NCBI GenBank assembly: GCA_964648115.1
Contig: CAZYME010000036.1
Location: 1 to 20,017 of the forward strand
Direction: 5' to 3'
Length of the DNA stretch: 20,017 nucleotides
Origin: CAZYME01 sp964648115
Lineage (GTDB): Bacteria > Pseudomonadota > Gammaproteobacteria > Legionellales > Legionellaceae
This document shows positions 7,103 through 14,417 of this stretch, in pieces. A program made the position numbers and the translations under genes. Below the pieces are notes generated by a model. That model was not told where the DNA came from, ran no database searches, and saw nothing but the letters and a program-made list of their open reading frames with translations. Position 1 is the stretch's first letter; each line of letters begins with the position of its first letter.

Positions 7103-7831
7103 TTACTCAGGATTTTTTTCTGAGTTTTCTTTAGAACTCTCTTCAGCAGCTATCTCAGTCACAGCTTCTTCAACAGCTTCTTCAGCAGATTCAGCAGAAG
7201 CTTCTAAAGCAGCAGCTTCTTCTGCGGCTTCAGCGGCCTCATCTTCAGCGCTAACTTTACGTACATGGATGCTAACAACAGAATGATCATGGCCACTTAC
7301 TGCCGGATCAATTGCCAATTCCACGCCCTTAGGTAACTTCAGATCTGACAAATGCAACACGTCATCTAGCGCCATACCAGCCAAATCAACCTCAATAAAT
7401 TCAGGTAAGTTTTGTGCTTGGCAACGAACTTCAACGTGCACCATTGTATGGTTAACCATACCGCCTTCTTTAACCCCTGGTGCGTCTTCTTCATTAATGA
7501 AATGCAGAGGAATCATTTTCACTAATACGTCTTTAGCAGAAACACGTTGCAAGTCCATGTGTAGAATCACAGGCTTATAAGGATGACGTTGCAAATCTTT
7601 AAGAATAACGCGCTCTACTTTGCCACTAACATTTAAATCAAAAATACTAGAGTAAATACTTTCTGTTTCAAGTGCCTTCAAAACTTTATTATGTAATAAA
7701 TGAATTGATTGTGGCTCTTTGCTCCCACCGTATAAAACAGCAGGGACTTTGTTCTCAAGACGACGCAGGCGGCGGCTCGCACCTCTCCCTGTATCAGTTC
7801 TTGCTTCAGCTTCTAAGGTAATTGTCGACAT
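7103..7831 (-). CDS. rplY: 50S ribosomal protein L25/general stress protein Ctc
   Basis: L25 binds loop E of 5S rRNA in the central protuberance of the large subunit. This is the long Ctc/TL5 form of 242 residues. An N-terminal 5S-binding domain (about 1-92, with RTDTGRGASRRLRR and VPAVLYGG) is followed by the Ctc beta domain (VLVKMIPLHFINEEDAPGVK). A very acidic Ala/Glu tail runs from about 190 to the end. The ATG at 7831 is chosen because AGGAG lies 7 nt before it; the TTG codon just upstream is too close to that site. A bidirectional promoter and a terminator-like leader hairpin precede it. Confidence 0.95.
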   Translation of the reverse strand: MSTITLEAEARTDTGRGASRRLRRLENKVPAVLYGGSKEPQSIHLLHNKVLKALETESIYSSIFDLNVSGKVERVILKDLQRHPYKPVILHMDLQRVSAKDVLVKMIPLHFINEEDAPGVKEGGMVNHTMVHVEVRCQAQNLPEFIEVDLAGMALDDVLHLSDLKLPKGVELAIDPAVSGHDHSVVSIHVRKVSAEDEAAEAAEEAAALEASAESAEEAVEEAVTEIAAEESSKENSEKNPE

Positions 7832-7847
7832 CAATAGACTCCTAAAT

Positions 7848-7878
7848 AAAAAACTATATCCTTGCGACCAAGATATAG
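7848..7878 (-). terminator. Terminator-like hairpin in the rplY leader
   Basis: On the minus strand CTATATC (7872-7878) pairs with GATATAG (7854-7860). Three more pairs form inside across one bulged base (7862-7864 with 7869-7871), leaving a 4-nt loop. Six U (7848-7853) follow at once, and the rplY Shine-Dalgarno begins a few bases later. The structure starts within about 5 nt of the predicted transcription start. Its form fits an intrinsic terminator or attenuator controlling rplY. Confidence 0.55.
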
Positions 7879-7889
7879 AACGGTGGCGT

Positions 7890-7942
7890 ATTGTACATTA
7901 AATTAAAATCAACTTGAAGTCGTCGCTGATATTTTATAGAAT
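7890..7942. promoter_or_regulatory. Divergent rplY/rplU promoters sharing a -35 region
   Basis: Toward rplU (plus): TTGAAG at 7914-7919, 17-nt spacer, TAGAAT at 7937-7942. Toward rplY (minus): TTCAAG (7913-7918), 17-nt spacer, TACAAT (7890-7895). The two -35 hexamers overlap by five bases because CTTGAAG is nearly symmetric, so the two promoters cannot easily be occupied together. A 7-bp hairpin at 7965-7981 (one G-U pair) sits in the rplU leader. Confidence 0.6.
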
Positions 7943-8012
7943 ACGCTCCTTTGTTAAACGAGTTAGGGTCGTTACGATCCTCATGGCCAAGCAGGCAAGT
8001 TGGAGAAGAGTT

Positions 8013-8324
8013 ATGTATGCGGTAATTAAAACCGGCGGTAAGCAGTACCGTGTTAAAGAAGGTGATGTACTTAAATTAGAGGAACTAACCGCAGAGGTTG
8101 GTAGTACCTATGAATTTACAGAAGTACTAATGTTAACCAACGGTGATAAAATTACCTGTGGCACCCCCTTCATTGCTAAAGCTATCGTTAAAGCTGAAAT
8201 AATAGCGCATGCTCGCCATAAAAAAATTAAAATCATCAAATTTCGACGTCGTAAGCACCATATGAAACAAATGGGGCATCGACAAAATTACACGCAGGTT
8301 AAAATTACTGCAATCAGTAAGTAA
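8013..8324 (+). CDS. rplU: 50S ribosomal protein L21
   Basis: L21 is a structural large-subunit protein contacting 23S rRNA. Starting at the ATG at 8013 gives 103 residues beginning MYAVIKTGGKQYRVKEGDVL, the standard length and N terminus. GGAGAAGAG directly upstream is the ribosome binding site. An ATG further upstream in frame would add 33 residues with no family match and is rejected. The basic C terminus (IKFRRRKHHMKQMGHRQ) is typical. It is first in the rplU-rpmA(-obgE) operon, 12 bp before rpmA, under the promoter at 7914-7942. Confidence 0.98.
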   Translation: MYAVIKTGGKQYRVKEGDVLKLEELTAEVGSTYEFTEVLMLTNGDKITCGTPFIAKAIVKAEIIAHARHKKIKIIKFRRRKHHMKQMGHRQNYTQVKITAISK

Positions 8325-8336
8325 GAGGGTATAGCA

Positions 8337-8615
8337 ATGGCTCATAAGAAAGCAGGTGGTAGTACTCGTAACGGCCGTGACTCGAATCCAAAGTATCTTG
8401 GTGTTAAGCGTTATGGTGGCCAACTCGTTAAAGCAGGTGAAATAATCGTTCGCCAAAGAGGCACACGTTTTCATGCTGGTGAAGGTGTAGGTTTAGGACG
8501 TGATCATACTCTGTATGCTCTCACCGCAGGACTTGTAAAATTCACCACCAAAGGCGCTAAGAATCGCCAGTTTGTTGGAATTGATCCTGTTGTTTTAGAA
8601 CAACAGGAAGGGTAA
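8337..8615 (+). CDS. rpmA: 50S ribosomal protein L27
   Basis: L27 reaches the peptidyl-transferase centre with its N-terminal tail. The 92-residue protein begins MAHKKAGGSTRNGRDSNPK, the usual non-cleaved gammaproteobacterial form, and contains the family signature GGQLVKAGEIIVRQRGTRFH. The final codons contain a perfect 9-bp inverted repeat with a TTAG loop (8586-8607) inside the coding sequence. It follows rplU by 12 bp with a short Shine-Dalgarno (AGAGGG) and is certainly co-transcribed with it. Confidence 0.98.
   Translation: MAHKKAGGSTRNGRDSNPKYLGVKRYGGQLVKAGEIIVRQRGTRFHAGEGVGLGRDHTLYALTAGLVKFTTKGAKNRQFVGIDPVVLEQQEG
8586..8607 (+). other. Perfect hairpin within the 3' end of rpmA
   Basis: CCTGTTGTT pairs with AACAACAGG around the loop TTAG, a 9-bp stem without mismatch, covering the codons for PVVLEQQ. 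Only two codons follow before the stop. It could act as an mRNA 3' stabiliser between rpmA and obgE, or be a chance effect of the codons. Confidence 0.5.
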
Positions 8616-8630
8616 CTGTATTAAAATGTC

Positions 8631-8664
8631 ATGTTGGGCTGCGCGAGCTTAGCCCAACCTACAT
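8631..8664. repeat. Dispersed palindromic repeat between rpmA and obgE
   Basis: GTTGGGCT (8633-8640) and AGCCCAAC (8651-8658) form an 8-bp stem around a 10-nt loop, with ATGT/ACAT at the outer ends. I recognise this as a type of small palindrome common in many proteobacterial genomes. It falls in the 114-bp gap before obgE and lacks a convincing U-tract. Confidence 0.55.
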
Positions 8665-8729
8665 GTTTTATTTGCTCAAAATTTCTTAATCTCACCTCCT
8701 ACCATGATTTTATTCACCCCAGGTTTATT

Positions 8730-9755
8730 ATGCGATTCGTCGATGAAGCAATTATCAAAATAGAAGCTGGCAATGGTGGGCATGGTTGTCTTAGTTTTCG
8801 ACGCGAAAAATTTATCCCTTTTGGCGGCCCTGATGGCGGCGATGGCGGCGATGGTGGCAGCATATACCTTGAGGCAGATAAGGGGCTCAATACGCTAGTT
8901 GATTTTCGTTACCAGCGCCATTACAAAGCTGAAAATGGCCAATGCGGGAGCGGTGGCAATTGTACTGGAAAAAAAGGCGATGATTTAATCATTCATGTTC
9001 CTGTTGGCACTATGGTCTACGATATTGATACCGGCGAACTGCTAGGTGACATCAAAGAGGCAGGCGAGCGGCTCTTGGTTGCCCAATGCGGTTACCATGG
9101 CTTAGGTAACACACGCTACAAAAGCAGTGTCAATCGCGCTCCAAGGCAAACTAGCCAGGGGAGCCCAGGAGAAGCTAGACACTTGCGATTAGAATTACGC
9201 GTTTTAGCTGATGTAGGTTTACTAGGATTACCCAATGCTGGTAAGTCAACTCTGATTCGTGCTGTCTCAAGCGCTAAGCCAAAGGTAGCTGATTACCCAT
9301 TTACTACCTTACACCCAGGGCTTGGCGTAGTAAGTGTAGCTTCCCACAAAAGTTTTATTATGGCAGATATTCCCGGCCTCATTGAGGGTGCATCAACAGG
9401 CGCAGGTTTGGGGCATCGATTCTTAAAACATTTATCACGTACTTGCGTTTTATTACATGTGATCGATATAGCACCATTAGATGGCAGCGATCCAATTGAA
9501 TCTGCGAAAGTGATCATCAACGAATTGGCTGCCTACAGCCCTGATTTACTCAACAAGCCACGCTGGCTAGTGCTGAATAAAATAGACATGCTACCCGATG
9601 AAGAAGTACGTCAACAAACGATAAAAAATATTATTGACGCCTTACAATGGAAAGAAAAATATTTTGCGGTTTCTGCAATTCGTAGCGAAGGTACACAGCA
9701 GTTGTGTTACTCATTGATGCAATTGATCGATGAGATGAAGGATGCGGAAGCTTAG
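8730..9755 (+). CDS. obgE: GTPase ObgE/CgtA
   Basis: Obg is a slow GTPase that binds the 50S subunit during late assembly and links ribosome maturation to growth state. The 341-residue protein has the Gly-rich Obg domain (about 1-158, with GGHGCLSFRREKFIPFGGP and repeated GGDGG turns), then the G domain: G1 GLPNAGKST (about 166-174), switch DYPFTTLHPG, G3 DIPGLIEGA, G4 NKID and G5 SAI. It lacks the long acidic C-terminal tail of the E. coli protein. The ATG at 8730 gives the conserved MRFVDEA start; the 33 codons upstream in frame translate the palindromic repeat and are not genuine. The Shine-Dalgarno (CAGG) is weak. Its last 45 bp overlap the 3' end of the convergent cinA-type gene. Confidence 0.97.
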   Translation: MRFVDEAIIKIEAGNGGHGCLSFRREKFIPFGGPDGGDGGDGGSIYLEADKGLNTLVDFRYQRHYKAENGQCGSGGNCTGKKGDDLIIHVPVGTMVYDIDTGELLGDIKEAGERLLVAQCGYHGLGNTRYKSSVNRAPRQTSQGSPGEARHLRLELRVLADVGLLGLPNAGKSTLIRAVSSAKPKVADYPFTTLHPGLGVVSVASHKSFIMADIPGLIEGASTGAGLGHRFLKHLSRTCVLLHVIDIAPLDGSDPIESAKVIINELAAYSPDLLNKPRWLVLNKIDMLPDEEVRQQTIKNIIDALQWKEKYFAVSAIRSEGTQQLCYSLMQLIDEMKDAEA

Positions 9756-10817
9756 CCATTCTGCAGCATAATCAACTACCAAAGGGCTACGGTAAGGTAT
9801 TTGATGTGTTTCGCTACCATGCTCTATGTCATTGTGATATTTAATCGTAATGCCAGTTACCGCCCCAGATTGTTGCTCCCAATACTCTTTCAAACCACTA
9901 AGATGAAAGTTTAACTTACTCTTGCTACTACTACCTTGAAAATTCAGCCAGCGATGCGTGCTCGGCCGTTGTAACAAAGTTTGCAGCATGCCCCCAGTTG
10001 CACCATCAACAATCACAATAGGTTGCTGCATCTGTTCTATCCTCTCGCATAAACGCTCAGACGCTTTTTGCTCAGGAGACGCAATGATATGAGAAGAAAT
10101 AAGCGGCTCAATAATTTGTTTAACCTTGTTCACTTCTTTATTAGGACACCGCACTTTAAATTCAAGGTAAGGTGTTTCCAAACGATACCCTGTTTCACAA
10201 TCGACTTTGGCTAGAGCCGTATCAAGGATTTCTGCAATTTCCCCTTCTGCAACACCAAATAACCGCCATTTGAATAAGTGTTTATCTGTATGTTGCGCTT
10301 TTTGCAAGATAGGTAAAACATGCTCATTAAACATGGGCAGACATTCGCGGGGTGGGCCAGGTAACAAAACAAATAATTTATCTTGTGCACTACAATAGCA
10401 TCCCATTGCTGTGCCGTGCGGATTCGGTAATAAAATTGCATTAGGTGGAAACAATGCCTGTTGACGATTTCCAGGATTAAAACTAAGTTTGGCACGTGCC
10501 AAGCGTGCTTGAACATGTGTAACAGCTTCTGGGAACTCAACCAATGATGTGTTTAAAAATCGTGCTAGAGCAAAACGTGTCCGGTCATCAGACGTTGGAC
10601 CTAAGCCACCAATTGAAATAACAATGTCATGTTTTTGAGATAAGAACTCAAGACAAGCCAACATTTCTTGCTCATTATCACTACAAGCAAGGTGCAAGCC
10701 AATAGGCAAACCTTCTGAGGTTAATGCGTGGGCTATAGCGTGACTATTTGTGTTTAGCGTATCACCATGAACAATCTCATCACCGGTAGCCATGATTGCA
10801 ATAGTCATTGTGCGCAT
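9711..10817 (-). CDS. CinA-type protein (MoCF/MoaB-fold domain) with unusual C terminus
   Basis: The N-terminal ~250 residues match the CinA/MoaB-type domain. They include ATGDEIVHGDTLNTNS (10-25), the diagnostic GGLGPTSDD at 70-78 and LLPGPPRE at about 155. In CinA this domain acts as an ADP-ribose pyrophosphatase. The C-terminal ~115 residues do not resemble the usual PncC nicotinamide-mononucleotide deamidase domain: I see no SxTGG-type motif apart from GATGGMLQTLL, which occupies a comparable place. The C terminus is therefore either a strongly diverged and probably inactive PncC domain or a replacement. The start may be the ATG at 10817 or, three codons later, at 10808 (MTIAIM), which has GGATG upstream and fits the family better. 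It lies downstream of the lipoprotein gene on the same strand but is separated by two hairpins. Confidence 0.85.
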   Translation of the reverse strand: MRTMTIAIMATGDEIVHGDTLNTNSHAIAHALTSEGLPIGLHLACSDNEQEMLACLEFLSQKHDIVISIGGLGPTSDDRTRFALARFLNTSLVEFPEAVTHVQARLARAKLSFNPGNRQQALFPPNAILLPNPHGTAMGCYCSAQDKLFVLLPGPPRECLPMFNEHVLPILQKAQHTDKHLFKWRLFGVAEGEIAEILDTALAKVDCETGYRLETPYLEFKVRCPNKEVNKVKQIIEPLISSHIIASPEQKASERLCERIEQMQQPIVIVDGATGGMLQTLLQRPSTHRWLNFQGSSSKSKLNFHLSGLKEYWEQQSGAVTGITIKYHNDIEHGSETHQIPYRSPLVVDYAAEWLSFRILHLIDQLHQ

Positions 10818-10830
10818 CCAATGAAGAATT

Positions 10831-10859
10831 AGTCTCTTGATGTATTAAATCAAGAGACT
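10831..10859 (-). terminator. Perfect 11-bp hairpin upstream of the cinA-type gene
   Basis: AGTCTCTTGAT and ATCAAGAGACT form an 11-bp stem around a 7-nt loop, ending 13 bp before the cinA-type start. No U-tract follows in either direction, so termination is uncertain; an operator or an mRNA leader structure are alternatives. Confidence 0.45.
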
Positions 10860-10884
10860 TAAGAAATAAGCAAGTATCCCCCCC

Positions 10885-10915
10885 CGACGTCCCGCGACTT
10901 GTTCGCCGGACGCCG
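10885..10915. repeat. REP-type palindrome
   Basis: Bases 10885-10897 and 10903-10915 pair at 11 of 13 positions around the loop CTTGT. This is the same loop as the hairpin at 4454-4474, though the stem differs. It lies between the lipoprotein stop and the cinA-type gene. Confidence 0.6.
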
Positions 10916-10944
10916 AGTTAGGGAATAACTTAATTACAGCAAAA

Positions 10945-11157
10945 TTACTCCTGGCTTGGAGCAGCAGCAGGAGCAGCGCCTTGCTCTTCAGCAGGTTTTA
11001 CTGTTTCTGGTGCAGCTGCAGGTTCTGCTTGTGCTGCTGGCTCAGTTGTTGAAGTTGCTTCTGGTTTGATATCAGTTTGCTTTGGCGCTTGTTGTCCACA
11101 GCCGGCCAATACAGTAGCCATTGCACCAACTACGATTAATGTTACTAAACGGTTCAT
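10945..11157 (-). CDS. Small Ala/Pro/Glu-rich lipoprotein
   Basis: This encodes a 70-residue protein starting at the ATG at 11157, with GGGAGAAGGG just upstream. A classic lipoprotein signal peptide is present: MNR, a hydrophobic stretch (LVTLIVVGAMATV) and lipobox LAGC, so the mature chain would begin at C20. Asn-free GQQ after the cysteine suggests no inner-membrane retention signal, making the outer membrane likely. The rest is low-complexity and disordered (repeats of PAAAP and EPAAQ), with no domain. A longer in-frame reading to 11226 adds a charged segment before the signal peptide and is rejected. The gene is divergent from mutS, with 108 bp between starts. Function unknown. Confidence 0.85.
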   Translation of the reverse strand: MNRLVTLIVVGAMATVLAGCGQQAPKQTDIKPEATSTTEPAAQAEPAAAPETVKPAEEQGAAPAAAPSQE

Positions 11158-11265
11158 ACCCTTCTCCCTAGTTATTATTTTTAATGCTATTCGTGCGCAG
11201 TCCCTTACTGACTTGCCTTCGAGCATTTGTTAGAATGCTGCTCAAGTTTATCATACTCTATTTAC

Positions 11266-13794
11266 ATGTCCACAAACCATACCCCCATGATGCAACAATA
11301 CTTACGCATCAAAGCTGGCTACCCAGACATGTTGCTATTATACCGCATGGGCGATTTCTATGAACTATTTTTTGATGACGCCAAACGTGCCGCCCACTTA
11401 CTTGATTTAACGTTAACACATCGCGGACAATCTGCTGGCAAACCCATCCCTATGGCAGGGGTTCCCTATCATGCCGTGGAAAATTATTTAGCTCGTTTAA
11501 TAAAGAAAGGCGAATCTATCGCTATCTGCGAACAAATCGGCGATCCTGCGGCCAGTAAAGGCCCTGTAGAACGGGAGGTCGTGCGTATAATTACACCCGG
11601 CACCGTGACAGACGAAGCTCTTCTTGAAGCTAAGCGCGACAATATATTACTGGCTGTATATCAACATGGACACCAGTTTGGCCTTGCATGGGTTGATTTA
11701 AGTTGCGGCCGCTTTCATTTACTACAAATCAATGATGAGGCTCAACTTGCTGCTGAAATTACCCGTTTACAACCTGCAGAAATGTTGTTGCAAGAATCAT
11801 TCTCCCTCACGTCTTTGCGAAAAGATTATGTTATAAAAATTAGGCCAGCATGGGATTTTGAAATAAAACGTGCACATGGCTTACTGTGTGAACAATTCCA
11901 GGTTAATGATTTAAAAGCATTTGGGGAGCAAGAATACCCTCTAGCATTTTCAGCTGCGGGATGCTTGCTAGCCTACCTCCACACTACCCAACGACAAACT
12001 CTCCCACATTTAAGCGCTATCACACTAGAACAATGTAATGATTATTTACAGCTAGATGCTGCAACACAACGCCATTTAGAGTTATTTGAAAACAATCATG
12101 GTGGGAGTGATAACACCTTATTAGACATTATTGATCATACAGCAACTGCCATGGGAAGCCGCTTACTCAAACGATGGTTAGGTAGACCACTTCGTAATCG
12201 CACACAACTTGAAGCGCGCCAAAATGCAATTCTCGAGCTTATCAAAACACAACAAGATGCTGGCCTTCACACATTACTTAGGCAAGTTTGTGATGTACAG
12301 CGTATTATCACTCGTATCGCATTAAAATCAGCACGTCCTCGCGATTTACTTCAGCTTCGCATCACATTAGGATTGCTTCCTGAGCTCCATAACGTTCTTA
12401 CAACCTATTCAGCTGAATTAATCAAGGAATTAAGATGCCATCTATCTCCCCTTCCTCTTCTACATGATTTATTAAAAACTGCTTTGGTTGATAACCCTCC
12501 TGTTCTTATTCGCGATGGCGGCGTTATCGCATCAGGCTTTGACGAGGACCTTGATGAATTACGTGGGCTTAGTGATAACGCCACTGAACAACTACGCGCA
12601 TTAGAACGCGAGGAAAAACAACGCTCTGGCTTATCGTCATTAAAGTTTGGGTTTAATCGCGTTCATGGTTATTACATTGAATTATCACGCGCTCAATCAG
12701 AAAAGGTCCCTTTAAATTATCAGCGCAAACAAACGCTAAAAAATGCTGAACGTTATATCACCCCTGAACTAAAAGCGTTTGAGGAAAAAGTGTTATCCGC
12801 GGAGGTAAAGGCCTTAGCGCGTGAAAAATGGTTATATGAAAATATATTAAATGAACTTCACCAATCCATTGCTGAGCTTACTCAACTTGGTGAGGCACTT
12901 AGTTTAATTGATGTATTAAACAACCTGGCAGAACGCGGGCAAAGCTTAAATTGGCATTGCCCTGAATTGGTTGAGGAAGCAGGAATTCACATACACAAGG
13001 GCCGACATCCAGTTATAGAGCATATTTTACAAGAGCAATTCATTGCCAATGATTTATCCCTTAAACCATCTCAACATACCCTTTTAGTTACGGGCCCCAA
13101 TATGGGTGGGAAATCGACTTACATGCGTCAAAATGCTTTGATTGTATTACTCGCGCATATTGGCAGTTTTGTTCCCGCACAGCTGGTGCGCGTAGGCCCC
13201 ATTGATAAAATTTTTACGCGTATAGGAGCCAGCGATGATTTAAGCGCAGGTCGTTCTACATTTATGGTGGAAATGACGGAAACAGCGCATATTTTAAGAC
13301 AAGCCACAGCGCAAAGTTTAGTGTTGATAGATGAAATTGGCCGAGGAACAAGCACCTACGATGGCATGGCTTTGGCCTATGCATGTTGCGTATATCTTGC
13401 TAACACGATCAAAGCGTATACCTTATTTTCCACGCATTATTTTGAATTAACCACGTTACCCAAAGAGTTTACCTGTATTCGTAACGTGCACTTAAAGGCT
13501 ACCTTAGCTAATAACCGTATTGCATTCTTATACAAAGTAGAAGAAGGACATGCCAGCCGTAGCTATGGATTAGAGGTAGCGGCGCTAGCGGGTATTCCTT
13601 CCGATGTCTTACAGCTTGCCCACCAGCATTTAAAACAACAATCACCCACTGATTACCAAACATCTGAACCCTTAGCTACCCCTCCTTCTGTGGTCCTACG
13701 TGAACTTTCAAACATTGATCCTGATAATTTATCAGCTCGTGAAGCGCTAGAGATTATTTATCGCTTGAAGGCTCTAGATACTATCAGTGAATAA
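11266..13794 (+). CDS. mutS: DNA mismatch repair protein MutS
   Basis: MutS recognises base mismatches and small loops and, with ATP, recruits MutL to start repair. The 842-residue protein has the mismatch-contacting Phe-x-Glu (F31-Y32-E33 in GDFYELFF), connector and lever domains, Walker A TGPNMGGKST at 609-618 and Walker B VLIDEIGRGTSTYDG from about 686. The C-terminal helices end with SAREALEIIYRLKALD. The ATG at 11266 fits the family N terminus (HTPMMQQYLRIKAGYP); an upstream TTG at 11227 is less likely. The last 77 bp are duplicated at 15163-15239 as a non-functional footprint. The gene is intact. Confidence 0.98.
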   Translation: MSTNHTPMMQQYLRIKAGYPDMLLLYRMGDFYELFFDDAKRAAHLLDLTLTHRGQSAGKPIPMAGVPYHAVENYLARLIKKGESIAICEQIGDPAASKGPVEREVVRIITPGTVTDEALLEAKRDNILLAVYQHGHQFGLAWVDLSCGRFHLLQINDEAQLAAEITRLQPAEMLLQESFSLTSLRKDYVIKIRPAWDFEIKRAHGLLCEQFQVNDLKAFGEQEYPLAFSAAGCLLAYLHTTQRQTLPHLSAITLEQCNDYLQLDAATQRHLELFENNHGGSDNTLLDIIDHTATAMGSRLLKRWLGRPLRNRTQLEARQNAILELIKTQQDAGLHTLLRQVCDVQRIITRIALKSARPRDLLQLRITLGLLPELHNVLTTYSAELIKELRCHLSPLPLLHDLLKTALVDNPPVLIRDGGVIASGFDEDLDELRGLSDNATEQLRALEREEKQRSGLSSLKFGFNRVHGYYIELSRAQSEKVPLNYQRKQTLKNAERYITPELKAFEEKVLSAEVKALAREKWLYENILNELHQSIAELTQLGEALSLIDVLNNLAERGQSLNWHCPELVEEAGIHIHKGRHPVIEHILQEQFIANDLSLKPSQHTLLVTGPNMGGKSTYMRQNALIVLLAHIGSFVPAQLVRVGPIDKIFTRIGASDDLSAGRSTFMVEMTETAHILRQATAQSLVLIDEIGRGTSTYDGMALAYACCVYLANTIKAYTLFSTHYFELTTLPKEFTCIRNVHLKATLANNRIAFLYKVEEGHASRSYGLEVAALAGIPSDVLQLAHQHLKQQSPTDYQTSEPLATPPSVVLRELSNIDPDNLSAREALEIIYRLKALDTISE

Positions 13795-13850
13795 GTTTTA
13801 AATATTACAGATTTTATTTGGTTTACACAAAAACCATATTGCCATATAAT
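13718..13850 (+). repeat. 133-bp direct repeat, left copy (mutS 3' end plus promoter)
   Basis: These bases recur at 15163-15295, offset 1445 bp, with only two differences (13779 and 13833). The repeat covers the last 77 bp of mutS, including its stop, and 56 bp beyond. It ends exactly with the TATAAT -10 box. Together the copies bracket the first membrane-protein gene and the phd-vapC pair. Confidence 0.92.
13822..13850 (+). promoter_or_regulatory. Near-consensus sigma-70 promoter, copy 1
   Basis: TTTACA at 13822-13827 and TATAAT at 13845-13850 are 17 nt apart. The promoter lies 33 bp before the first membrane-protein gene and 27 bp after the mutS stop, so that gene need not depend on mutS transcription. 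Confidence 0.8.
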
Positions 13851-13883
13851 AGATCAGATTGAATTTTAATTGAGGATTAAAAC

Positions 13884-14276
13884 ATGGGTGTATTTTTAGA
13901 TCTCGCAGGTCCATTGGCACGGCTCGTTGAAGATGATAGGGAGCGTTCGGGGCCAGCTTTTTTTAGGCCTTATCGATCTGCGAGCGACGCTGCTACAGGC
14001 GTAGCCTCTATCATTACAGCCCCTTTTCTTTTTCCAGCGGGATCAATAGCCTGCTTCGTTATTGCTGGTTATGAGCTATTAAATACTATTTGGAATACAT
14101 TAACTGGTGATTTTTCTAATGCTAAAAAGAGTTTAAAAGAATCTGCCAAATGTTTTGGTCTCTTTCTTATTACTGCTCTACTAGCACCTTGCAGCCCATT
14201 GATCAATTTGATCGATGTAATAGGCAGTATAGTTAATACCGCTCGAGGCCAGCAAGCAAACACTTTCGCGCAATAG
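13884..14276 (+). CDS. Small membrane protein of unknown family, paralogue 1
   Basis: This encodes a 130-residue protein of a family that I cannot name. A conserved N-terminal segment (DLAGPLARLVEDD...GPAFFRPYRSA) precedes two hydrophobic stretches, about residues 39-66 (GVASIITAPFLFPAGSIACF) and 88-117, ending in SPLINLIDVIGSIV. They suggest two membrane helices or hairpins linked by NTLTGDFSNA. It is about 56% identical to the protein at 15328-15729. A GAGG 10 nt upstream and a strong promoter support expression, and an intrinsic terminator follows. It lies within the segment bounded by the direct repeats. An immunity or effector-like membrane protein is possible, but nothing shows it. Confidence 0.75.
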   Translation: MGVFLDLAGPLARLVEDDRERSGPAFFRPYRSASDAATGVASIITAPFLFPAGSIACFVIAGYELLNTIWNTLTGDFSNAKKSLKESAKCFGLFLITALLAPCSPLINLIDVIGSIVNTARGQQANTFAQ

Positions 14277-14290
14277 ACAAAGAATTAACG

Positions 14291-14321
14291 TAGGTTAGCG
14301 CCCTTGGCCTAACCTATTTTT
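14291..14321 (+). terminator. Intrinsic terminator after paralogue 1
   Basis: TAGGTTAG (14291-14298) pairs with CTAACCTA (14309-14316), with a further GCC/GGC inner stem, followed by TTTTT. The loop core GCCCTTGGC and the downstream AATTATTGC recur at the terminator of paralogue 2, so terminator and gene were duplicated together. Confidence 0.8.
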
Positions 14322-14382
14322 AATTATTGCCATGCCGCTTCCTATCTTGAAATACCAACGTGATTTTTCTTAATTTTTCTAC

Positions 14383-14407
14383 TATACTCTGACTAGTTCG
14401 ACTAGTT
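14383..14407 (+). promoter_or_regulatory. phd-vapC promoter with tandem operator
   Basis: A TATACT -10 box (14383-14388) is followed by two direct 8-mers GACTAGTT at 14391-14398 and 14400-14407. Each has the palindromic core ACTAGT. They cover the likely transcription start, fitting repression by the antitoxin or the toxin-antitoxin complex. The -35 box is not clear. Confidence 0.6.
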
Positions 14408-14417
14408 AGGTGAAATT

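Noticed and set aside
7041..7286. Ser/Ala-rich plus-strand frame opposite the rplY tail
   Set aside because: It is the antisense shadow of the Ala/Glu-rich C terminus of L25.
7914..8012. Longer rplU start
   Set aside because: The added residues overlap the promoter and its transcription start, and L21 is standard length from 8013.
8631..8729. N-terminal extension of obgE
   Set aside because: The 33 extra codons translate a palindromic repeat; the conserved Obg N terminus begins at 8730.
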